From: Aquimarina spongiae
Lineage (GTDB): Bacteria; Bacteroidota; Bacteroidia; Flavobacteriales; Flavobacteriaceae
NCBI RefSeq assembly: GCF_900141785.1
Contig: NZ_FQYP01000001.1
Coordinates: 930,001-994,000 of the forward strand
Reading direction: 5' to 3'
DNA length: 64,000 nucleotides
The position numbers and the translations under genes were made by a program. Positions 26,456-34,333 of this stretch are shown here, one piece after another; position 1 is the stretch's first letter, and each line of letters opens with the position of its first letter. A model generated the notes under the pieces. That model was given only the letters and a program-made list of their open reading frames with translations, searched no databases and had not been told where the DNA came from.

Positions 26456-28558
26456 ATGAATACTAATATCTTACAAACACCAATAGATTACTTAAAAGGC
26501 GTTGGACCTTCTCGCGCGGATCTTTTGCGTTCAGAATTAGGAATTCATACCTATCAGGATTTGATCAATTTGTTTCCGAACCGATATATTGACAAAACTC
26601 ATTATTACAAGATCAATCAATTGCAAAGAACTTCTGCCGAAGTACAAATAGTAGGTAAAATTGTTCATATCAAAACCGTAGAGCAAAAAAGAGGGAAACG
26701 TCTTGTTGCCAAATTTATTGATGATACTGGAGAGATGGAGCTGGTTTGGTTTAGAGGACACAAATGGATTCGAGAAAATCTGAAACTCAATACACCTTAT
26801 GTAATTTTTGGTAAAACAAAATATTACAATGGGTATAGCATGCCTCATCCAGAAATGGAACTGCTCGCAGAACATGAGCAAAACCTGAGAACGGTTATGC
26901 AACCGGTATATCCTTCAACAGAAAAATTATCGAATAAAGGTATTACCAATCGGGTGATCATGAAGATGATGCAGCAATTGTTTGTAGAAACCAAAGTGCG
27001 TTTTTATGATACACTTTCTAAAGAAATTCTGGAGGAGTTAAAATTGATTTCAAAAAGTGAAGCCATTTTTAATGTGCATTTTCCAAAAAGTCAGGAATTG
27101 CTGTCCAAGGCTCAATACCGACTTAAATTTGAAGAGCTATTTTATATTCAACTTCAGTTAATCACCAAAAAACTGATTCGCAAACAGAAAATAAAAGGAT
27201 ATCCCTTTACAGAAGTGGGTACTTATTTTAACACGTTCTACAAAGAGCATTTACCTTTCGAATTGACCAATGCTCAAAAAAGAGTGATTAAAGAAATTCG
27301 AAATGATATTGGTAGTAGTGCACAAATGAATCGATTGCTACAAGGAGATGTGGGTTCGGGGAAAACGATTGTAGGACTAATGGCCATGTTATTGGCGATC
27401 GATAATGGTTTTCAGGCTTGTTTGATGGCTCCTACTGCTATTTTGGCAAACCAACACTATCAGGGGATTACAGAGCTTACCAAAGACATGGATATCAATG
27501 TAAAGCTGTTGATGGGGAGTTCTACTGCCAAAGAACGAAAAATAATACATCAAGAATTAGAAGACGGATCTCTACATATACTAATCGGCACTCATGCTGT
27601 TTTGGAAGATAAAGTACAATTCAAAAATTTAGGATTGGCCATTATCGATGAACAGCATCGATTTGGGGTAGCACAACGTTCAAAACTATGGCATAAAAAT
27701 GATTATCCTCCTCATGTCTTAGTAATGACCGCTACACCCATACCCAGGACGTTGGCGATGAGTTTATATGGAGATTTGGATATTTCGGTTATTGATGAAT
27801 TACCACCAGGTCGAAAAGCCATCAAAACAGTGCATCGATATGATAGTAACCGACTAAAGGTATTTAAATTTATTGCTGACGAAATCCAAAAAGGAAGACA
27901 GATCTATATAGTATATCCATTGATACAAGAGTCTGAAGCCATGGATTATAAAGATCTGATGGATGGATATGAGAGTATAGCCCGCTCCTTCCCTATGCCT
28001 AACTATCAGATTTCTATTGTACATGGTAAAATGAAACCTGCCGACAAAGACTATGAGATGGAACGTTTTGTAAAAGGTGAAACTCAAATTATGGTCGCAA
28101 CAACAGTAATTGAAGTTGGCGTAAATGTGCCTAATGCAAGTGTTATGATTATCGAAAGTGCAGAGCGTTTTGGGCTGTCACAATTGCATCAATTGCGAGG
28201 AAGAGTGGGACGAGGTGCAGAACAAAGTTATTGTATCCTTATGACCAGTCACAAATTATCATCAGACAGCAAGACAAGACTGGAAACCATGGTAAGAACC
28301 AATGATGGATTTGATATTGCCGAAGTTGATCTTAAACTTAGAGGACCTGGAGATATTATGGGGACGCAGCAAAGCGGTGTTTTGAATCTGAAAATAGCAG
28401 ATATTGTAAAGGACAACGAGATTTTAAAAACAGCTCGGTACTACGCCATGAAAGTGTTAAAAGAAGACCCTTCTTTGGCCTTGGACAAAAACAAAGTACT
28501 GCTCTACACCTATCAGCAAATGGCGAAACATAAGAATATCTGGAACTACATCAGTTAG
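26456..28558 (+). CDS. recG: ATP-dependent DNA helicase RecG
   Basis: A 700-residue branch-migration helicase that rescues stalled forks and processes Holliday junctions. It opens with an N-terminal wedge domain (TPIDYLKGVGPSRADLLRSELG, then the OB fold about 55-140), followed by Walker A GDVGSGKT, DEQH in AIIDEQHRFG, TATPIPRTLAM and the C-terminal helicase motifs QLRGRVGRGAEQSYC. The chosen ATG at 26456 gives the usual RecG N terminus; a GTG at 26405 and an ATG at 26429 are in frame upstream but would add unmatched residues inside the divergent promoter region. Confidence 0.95.
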   Translation: MNTNILQTPIDYLKGVGPSRADLLRSELGIHTYQDLINLFPNRYIDKTHYYKINQLQRTSAEVQIVGKIVHIKTVEQKRGKRLVAKFIDDTGEMELVWFRGHKWIRENLKLNTPYVIFGKTKYYNGYSMPHPEMELLAEHEQNLRTVMQPVYPSTEKLSNKGITNRVIMKMMQQLFVETKVRFYDTLSKEILEELKLISKSEAIFNVHFPKSQELLSKAQYRLKFEELFYIQLQLITKKLIRKQKIKGYPFTEVGTYFNTFYKEHLPFELTNAQKRVIKEIRNDIGSSAQMNRLLQGDVGSGKTIVGLMAMLLAIDNGFQACLMAPTAILANQHYQGITELTKDMDINVKLLMGSSTAKERKIIHQELEDGSLHILIGTHAVLEDKVQFKNLGLAIIDEQHRFGVAQRSKLWHKNDYPPHVLVMTATPIPRTLAMSLYGDLDISVIDELPPGRKAIKTVHRYDSNRLKVFKFIADEIQKGRQIYIVYPLIQESEAMDYKDLMDGYESIARSFPMPNYQISIVHGKMKPADKDYEMERFVKGETQIMVATTVIEVGVNVPNASVMIIESAERFGLSQLHQLRGRVGRGAEQSYCILMTSHKLSSDSKTRLETMVRTNDGFDIAEVDLKLRGPGDIMGTQQSGVLNLKIADIVKDNEILKTARYYAMKVLKEDPSLALDKNKVLLYTYQQMAKHKNIWNYIS

Positions 28559-28607
28559 TCTATCATAAATCACTTACTCTTCCGTTATTATACATAAATG
28601 AATTAGT

Positions 28608-29060
28608 ATGCGATTTTTATTTGTTCTTACACTAGGTTGCCTTTTATATTCTACTCCTAATTTTGCACAACATCTTGACGAAAAGGATTGGTCTACCCTT
28701 TCAGATCTGGCATCATCAGGAAACATGTCTTCTTTTAATTCACATTTAAAACAAAGAAATTTCTTAGAAGTACAAGAACCGAATGAAAAGTATGTTTTTT
28801 ACCAATGGAATCAGGAAAGTCCTTATTTTTATGGTGTTCGCATCAACAAGAAAACCAAACAAGTCGCGTATCTCACCAATGATAATAATTATGTACTTAA
28901 GTTGTTATCCAAATTTTTGACCAAGTATACCCTATCCAAATCTGATAAAAAAGACAACGCTACTACCCATGTTTTTCAGGCTCCAAATAAGGTATTGGCG
29001 ATCAAACTAGACACAAAAGACAAAGCAGGGACACATTTATTAATTGCCTCTAATAATTAA
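28608..29060 (+). CDS. Secreted protein of unknown function
   Basis: A 150-residue protein with a signal peptide (about 1-20, ending NFAQ). The mature part is short and soluble, with an aromatic-rich beta-like middle (NEKYVFYQWNQESPYFYGVRINKKTKQVAYLTND) and a C-terminal beta/helix region. No family recognised. It lies 49 bp after recG on the same strand and before the AraC-GyrI gene. Confidence 0.7.
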   Translation: MRFLFVLTLGCLLYSTPNFAQHLDEKDWSTLSDLASSGNMSSFNSHLKQRNFLEVQEPNEKYVFYQWNQESPYFYGVRINKKTKQVAYLTNDNNYVLKLLSKFLTKYTLSKSDKKDNATTHVFQAPNKVLAIKLDTKDKAGTHLLIASNN

Positions 29061-29149
29061 AAATAAATTGATAAGAGAATTCTAAATGCTTCTTAGCCAT
29101 ATTTAATTCTTATTTTGGTCTTGGATTTTTTATATACAATTCCTGATAT

Positions 29150-30115
29150 TTGAGGACATTGTTGACTTCCTTACCAACCATTACAAATAAGAAAACTTTG
29201 GATACTATTGAATCACAAAATGATTACGTTAAAAGAATAAATAATGTATTTGTTTATATCGATAACCATTTGGACTCTCCCCTTTCTTTAGAATCTATAG
29301 CCACTATTGCGCACTATTCTCCTTTTCATTTTCATAGAGTATTTAAATTGATTACAGGAGAACCCCTGAACGCGTACATCACTCGAAAACGAATCGAAAA
29401 AACGGCAGCCTTGCTCTCTCGTCGAAAAGACATTTCAATTACCGATATATATACTCGATATGGTTTTGGTAGCAGCTCTTCGTTTTCGAAAGCATTCAAG
29501 AAATTTTATGGAATAAGCCCTTCTCAATTCAGAGAACAAACACCTAGCAAATATAGCAAGATAAGGAAAGTCAAAAGCAAGAATGGACAACAAGAGCTTC
29601 TATTCGAAGAATACATTTGTAACACTATTAATCTTAAAAAATGGGTTACCATGAACGCAAAAATAGAAGTAAAAGAAATGCCACAAACCGAACTAGCCTA
29701 TGTAACCGCTATAGGCGCTAAAAACTTAGGAAAAGCTTATGACAGTTTGATGAAATGGGCAATTCCCAAAGGGTTGTTAGATATTCAGGAAACAAAAGTG
29801 ATCACTATTTATCATGATAGTTTTAAAATTACTGCTCCAGATAAAGTACGAATGAGTGCTTGTATTGCTATTGATGGTTCCGTAAAATTAGGTAATGAAA
29901 TGGGACGCATACAGATCCCTAATAGCAGATGTATTGTTGGTAGTTATACCATTGGTGTAGAAGAGTTTGAGAAAGCATGGACGGGCTTATTTGTATGGAT
30001 GAATGAAAATGGATACAAAAAGGCAGCGCAAGATCCTTATGAAATCTACCATAATAACTTTAATGAGCATCCAGAAAAAAAGTGTGTCGTAGACTTTTGT
30101 ATTCCGGTGGAATAA
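29150..30115 (+). CDS. AraC family regulator with GyrI-like effector-binding domain
   Basis: A one-component regulator of up to 321 residues. The N-terminal AraC HTH pair is SLESIATIAHYSPFHFHRVFKLITGEPLNAYI and ITDIYTRYGFGSSSSFSKAFKKFYGISPSQFRE. After a linker (residues 130-165), a GyrI/SOUL-type effector domain runs to the end (KIEVKEMPQTELAYVTAIG ... PEKKCVVDFCIPVE), as in Rob/MarR-like multidrug sensors. No ATG exists before the HTH: the start must be TTG, either at 29150 or at 29195 (MDTIESQNDY), the latter giving 306 residues. It converges with the AIM24-like gene, 3 bp apart. Confidence 0.88.
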   Translation: MRTLLTSLPTITNKKTLDTIESQNDYVKRINNVFVYIDNHLDSPLSLESIATIAHYSPFHFHRVFKLITGEPLNAYITRKRIEKTAALLSRRKDISITDIYTRYGFGSSSSFSKAFKKFYGISPSQFREQTPSKYSKIRKVKSKNGQQELLFEEYICNTINLKKWVTMNAKIEVKEMPQTELAYVTAIGAKNLGKAYDSLMKWAIPKGLLDIQETKVITIYHDSFKITAPDKVRMSACIAIDGSVKLGNEMGRIQIPNSRCIVGSYTIGVEEFEKAWTGLFVWMNENGYKKAAQDPYEIYHNNFNEHPEKKCVVDFCIPVE

Positions 30116-30118
30116 GTA

Positions 30119-32080
30119 CTACACGGGTAGTATAAAATTCTTTATAAAACGAACGATTCCATTTTTTGAGGGGCCTTTTACATCGGCATCGATAAGAATG
30201 AGATCGTTCTCTTTCTTTTTAAGATAAATCCCACTCATAAATACATCGACCAGATTTAATTCTGATTCTACATTAAAACGTGTATTTTTCTGCCAAGCCA
30301 TTATCCTACTAGTAGCCACACTTGCATTGGCTGTAACATGATCTGCGGTGATCGGTTCTCCTTTGGTCAATAAAATTAGTTTCCCTGGTCCCTTGGCCGT
30401 AGTAAATATAATACGCCCAAAAAGCAATGAGGTTAAGCGTAAACTTACTAGAGCAGAGATCGTAATCCCTTCACTCATTCCCACAAAATTTTTGAAATGA
30501 AACACCACTTCTTCCCCTTCTCGTATATCCCACTCTACAAACTCATGACTTCCCATAGCTTTAAAATAGACTTCTTCTGGCCTGGATTTTAGAATGACCT
30601 TGTTCATAGCATAGTTTCGAGTTAAAATTCTGCCTATAATCGCTGATTTCCATTGAGGAATAGAAAATTTAGGAGCCCTACCACTAGGTTCAAAAGATCG
30701 GGATAAATAGTAGTCTTCATTTACTGTTTTTGGGTCTAAATGAAATTCGTTACCATGTTTTATCAACTTTCCTTTAGACTCAATATCATTAGATTCTAAC
30801 AATGTAACATAGTTTTCATCATCCGAAGAGAATGCAACTCTCGAAAACACATACATAAAACTCTTTAGGATTAAAAAGCCAAAAGCAATATCCAAAAGTA
30901 GATTGATAAAAATAATCATGTCAAAACTAGATTGCACCGTAAATTTCATGTACCCAATCGCTCCATCTATCTCTTGGTTGATTGCTGCATTAATCTGTTC
31001 TGTAGATTGCTTGACTTCTTCTTCTGTACTATTTGCAGAGTTTCGTACCATTTCGGTGAGTCCCGATAGCATCAATCTGCGTTGTTCTGAATAGGTATCT
31101 CGTACTGTTTCTTTTGCACTGTTCTTTGCCTGACAAGGAAAATTGAGTTTCCCCCAAAACCCACAATCTTCATCTTTAAAGAAAGGAGCTATATCCGTAA
31201 GTTTTGGTTTAAAAACTCCCTTATATACGTCCCCAACTTCTTCATCCAGTTTTTCGGTTTTATTTTTGACAATGGTATACATTTTGCCTGTTCCATTCTC
31301 CACAGCTTCCTTCATACATATCATTTCTGCTTCCAAGGAATACTCTAAATCTTTTTCAAATTGATCCCGTTTGTACTTTCTACTTTGATCTGTAGATTCC
31401 ATAAAAGTGTGATCATAAATTTGATCGATTGCAGCTTTATTTGCTTTTGAACTGATAATTGCCCCGGGAATAATAAAAATCAATAAAGGAGACCAATACA
31501 GAAATGATTTCGCCATAAGAAACAAGGTACGTTTCATTCCTGTTTCCTTAAAAATCGAGATGTTCTGTTTCAAAGCCAGGTATAAGAAGCGAACAAGAAT
31601 TGTATACGTAAGAAAAAGTATAAGGTGCTGGATATCCAGTAATATCCAAATGACAATCAAAATCAATACAAATGGTAATGATCGTAGTTTTCCTTCTTTA
31701 ATGAAGTATAAAAAGGCAATTTTATAGCAGGCAAAATGAAGAATCCCTATCAACGCTTCATACTGTTCCAAAGAGACATTTTCAGAAGTACCTATCAAAT
31801 GTACATATCCCGCAAAAAAAGCCGGTAACAAACCCAAAATTCGGGAATAACTTTTACCATGCATTACCAATAACAATGCTATAGGAATAAGATATAAAGG
31901 TATCGAATACAACAACCGGAACTCTTCATGAACATGAAACTTGGTTATCGAAAACCCAAAAACAGCAAAAAGAGAAAAGTCTTCTATTGCCGGCAGAATG
32001 CCCAATAAAACAATAAATAAAAAGAGACCTTTTGGTCCATCGCTATACAGTCGTTGTTTAAGACGTGTGAAATCAATCAT
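30119..32080 (-). CDS. Polytopic membrane protein with AIM24-like C-terminal domain
   Basis: A 653-residue protein from ATG 32080 (TTG at 32086 also in frame; numbering here from that TTG). About seven membrane helices lie between residues 19 and 212, then a hydrophilic region 213-385 with Cys308 and Cys318, a long hydrophobic segment 388-415, and a soluble C-terminal domain 420-655. The latter has LTSLLFGRIIFTTAKGPGKLILLTKGEP, resembling the AIM24 family, whose role in bacteria is unclear. Downstream of the CD-NTase-like gene on the same strand (109-bp gap, no terminator seen), so possibly co-transcribed. Confidence 0.65.
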   Translation of the reverse strand: MIDFTRLKQRLYSDGPKGLFLFIVLLGILPAIEDFSLFAVFGFSITKFHVHEEFRLLYSIPLYLIPIALLLVMHGKSYSRILGLLPAFFAGYVHLIGTSENVSLEQYEALIGILHFACYKIAFLYFIKEGKLRSLPFVLILIVIWILLDIQHLILFLTYTILVRFLYLALKQNISIFKETGMKRTLFLMAKSFLYWSPLLIFIIPGAIISSKANKAAIDQIYDHTFMESTDQSRKYKRDQFEKDLEYSLEAEMICMKEAVENGTGKMYTIVKNKTEKLDEEVGDVYKGVFKPKLTDIAPFFKDEDCGFWGKLNFPCQAKNSAKETVRDTYSEQRRLMLSGLTEMVRNSANSTEEEVKQSTEQINAAINQEIDGAIGYMKFTVQSSFDMIIFINLLLDIAFGFLILKSFMYVFSRVAFSSDDENYVTLLESNDIESKGKLIKHGNEFHLDPKTVNEDYYLSRSFEPSGRAPKFSIPQWKSAIIGRILTRNYAMNKVILKSRPEEVYFKAMGSHEFVEWDIREGEEVVFHFKNFVGMSEGITISALVSLRLTSLLFGRIIFTTAKGPGKLILLTKGEPITADHVTANASVATSRIMAWQKNTRFNVESELNLVDVFMSGIYLKKKENDLILIDADVKGPSKNGIVRFIKNFILPV

Positions 32081-32189
32081 CCCCAAAGATAAAGTTGGTT
32101 ATTTCCTTACAAGATAGGCAATTACCAATAAATCAAAATACATCAATAAAATTTAAAGATGATAAGGGGAAAAAGAATAATCCAAGTGA

Positions 32190-33662
32190 TTAGTTTTGAT
32201 AATTTAAAATGGGCTGGATATACCCTTCTTTTTGGAATTGATGTGTGCTCCAGGAAGGAACAAAATATCCAGATACATCGGCATTGGTAGTATAGTTTCT
32301 AAGGAAAGCTTTTTCTCGTAATCTATGAATTGCTTCTATATACTTTTTACTACTGCTCGTTGGAGTTACAATGCACAAAGATCGTAGCTTCGAGATAATT
32401 TTCTGTTTCTTGTCTTTGATAATAGCCACATCAATATCCTGATCATTAAAATCTCGAATCAACTCCTGTAGTTGTTGTTGTATGGTACTGGTAAACGAAG
32501 CAGATACTTTGTGCCTCAAAATGGTAGTAATATGATTTGTTTTTCTGTAAGCGAGGGTAATAATAAACACTGTAGTTGCCAACATAAACAACATAAAACC
32601 AATATTGAAATTCTCAAATAACTCCAAAGCTACCAGAGCCCCTGGTATCATTACCCCAGATAATATTTGAGCTACTATGACTATAAGTCGTTGTCTTTCT
32701 AATTTTTTAATCCACGCCTTTTGCGCCTTATTAACCTGTAAAACGTTGTTTTTCAATTCTTTAAGCTGTCTATTTACAGCAACGGTATCTGGAAAATCGT
32801 TCCCGAAAATCTCCTTCCATTTTTGCGCTGCCAACCAAGGTTCATTTCCTCTTGAAAAAATGATTGCGCTTTCTGCTTTATGATATGCCATGATTGCCTT
32901 GTATCTGAAATTTAATGCATTTGGAATCACAAGAAATCCACCGATATGATTCCATTCCTTTTTGAATGTCCTTTGATTAGTAAGAAATTCGAAGAAATCC
33001 TTACACATAATATCATAATAAGAATACGACTCTTTCTTATAGGACCAGGAATTCAAAAAGTTACAAACCAAAGTGTCTATTAGCGCATCTTCAATCGGAA
33101 TTTCACAATGCCATTTCCATGCTTTTGCCATTTTACACAACTGCGTAAAATTATGATAAACCTCTTCATCTTCAATCTTTATGATTTCTTCCTCTTTTCG
33201 GAAATTCTTTTCCTTCCAACTCCCTCCTTTGCATAAATCTGCATAAAGATGATGGGTATTATCTTTATAAAACACTGGAGCAATAAAAAAGTACATCCCG
33301 TCAAAAAAACGAACTCTAATGCCAAAATCTCCATTCTCTATTGTTGTATTAGGATATACAGCTGCAATAGATTTACGAACAGATTCCAAAAACTTAAATT
33401 GTGCTTTGCCCTTCGCATTAGTGTATTTAGAAAGCAATTGAGATGGCATTTCAAATATCATTTCTACCGTATCGATGTTTCCACTTGCCGTTCCTCTGCC
33501 GTAACTACCGACGTAGATACCACCATCGTCGGTATTTAAATCCCAAAAGTCATTATTCAATTTTTTACAGATAGCGTTATAACGGAGTGTAATGATCGAT
33601 TTTTTCTTTTCAGAAACTTGTAAACGATCACAAAACACATTAAAATTAGTAGATATGTTCAT
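32190..33662 (-). CDS. CD-NTase-like protein with degenerate active site and two membrane helices
   Basis: A 490-residue protein with the scaffold of SMODS/CBASS-type nucleotidyltransferases: GSYGRGTA at 52-59, VRFFDG about 117-122, GGSWK at 146-150, and the helical domain with MAKAWKWHCEIPIEDALIDTL and RGNEPWLAAQKWKEIFG. The acidic residues needed for metal catalysis are not in place: the usual DxD after the GS motif reads DTVE (64-67), and the third acidic position reads FFIAP (125-129). Two hydrophobic helices (325-347 and 354-372) follow, then a cytoplasmic tail. Probably a pseudoenzyme with a SLATT-like 2TM part. No CBASS effector was recognised nearby. Confidence 0.72.
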   Translation of the reverse strand: MNISTNFNVFCDRLQVSEKKKSIITLRYNAICKKLNNDFWDLNTDDGGIYVGSYGRGTASGNIDTVEMIFEMPSQLLSKYTNAKGKAQFKFLESVRKSIAAVYPNTTIENGDFGIRVRFFDGMYFFIAPVFYKDNTHHLYADLCKGGSWKEKNFRKEEEIIKIEDEEVYHNFTQLCKMAKAWKWHCEIPIEDALIDTLVCNFLNSWSYKKESYSYYDIMCKDFFEFLTNQRTFKKEWNHIGGFLVIPNALNFRYKAIMAYHKAESAIIFSRGNEPWLAAQKWKEIFGNDFPDTVAVNRQLKELKNNVLQVNKAQKAWIKKLERQRLIVIVAQILSGVMIPGALVALELFENFNIGFMLFMLATTVFIITLAYRKTNHITTILRHKVSASFTSTIQQQLQELIRDFNDQDIDVAIIKDKKQKIISKLRSLCIVTPTSSSKKYIEAIHRLREKAFLRNYTTNADVSGYFVPSWSTHQFQKEGYIQPILNYQN

Positions 33663-34333
33663 TCTTCAATTATATTTCCAATTACACAAAAATTGTTATT
33701 CATTTGATCAGCATTACAATTAGATCAATGAATTATACCAAACGGCATATACATTAAGTATACGTAACTAAAAACCTGGACTGACTTGTAAGAAAATTAG
33801 GCTTTGGGGAAGGCCTTACGAGATACTTAGAAATGAGAATAGATCATTGGGGGATGATCCAACCAAGACTCAGTAAAAATAATTCTTATTCATAGCTTTC
33901 TTTTAAGTAGGTTTTATACGAACAAAGATCAAATATTGATCTATTCTAAATTTACGATTTAAAAGAAAACTCTAGACGTGGTTTTTCCGCAAAATATTTA
34001 AGCCGAATGAATAAAACCTTTCAAAACCCGCGAAAAAACTGACAATTTGATAGGAAAAAAACTACAAGACAACTCGAAAAAATTCTAAAAACCTACATAT
34101 TACTTCTAGAAAAGTGTATTTCATCGTAATATACTAGTAAATAAATACAAAAAACTAATTATTAAAATAGTATAAAGCGCATGTTCTGCCTCTTAAAAAG
34201 TCAGATTGCAAGATATTACCTACATTTTTTTATCAAAAAAAGGATATCTTTTCTTTCCAGGAAAACCACAAAAAAACACCTTTACAAAATGCAAAGGCGT
34301 TTTTTAATATTATTATGATAATTGTTCTCGTAT
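33663..34333. other. 671-bp intergenic stretch, no gene seen
   Basis: AT-rich region upstream of the CD-NTase-like gene and downstream of the endonuclease gene. No open frame of useful length on either strand. It holds a 6-bp inverted repeat GATCAT/ATGATC (33842-33859) around TGGGGG, several A-runs and, at its right end, the endonuclease terminator. A decayed gene or a promoter plus regulatory region is possible; nothing can be assigned. Confidence 0.45.
34271..34306 (-). terminator. Terminator of the endonuclease gene
   Basis: On the minus strand, ACGCCTTT pairs with AAAGGTGT (one G-U), flanked by A and T runs, just after the stop at 34334. Confidence 0.75.

Noticed and set aside
30119-33662. 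A complete CBASS defence operon
   Set aside because: The CD-NTase active site is broken and no recognised effector or E1/E2/JAB-type gene is adjacent, so a classical CBASS cannot be claimed.
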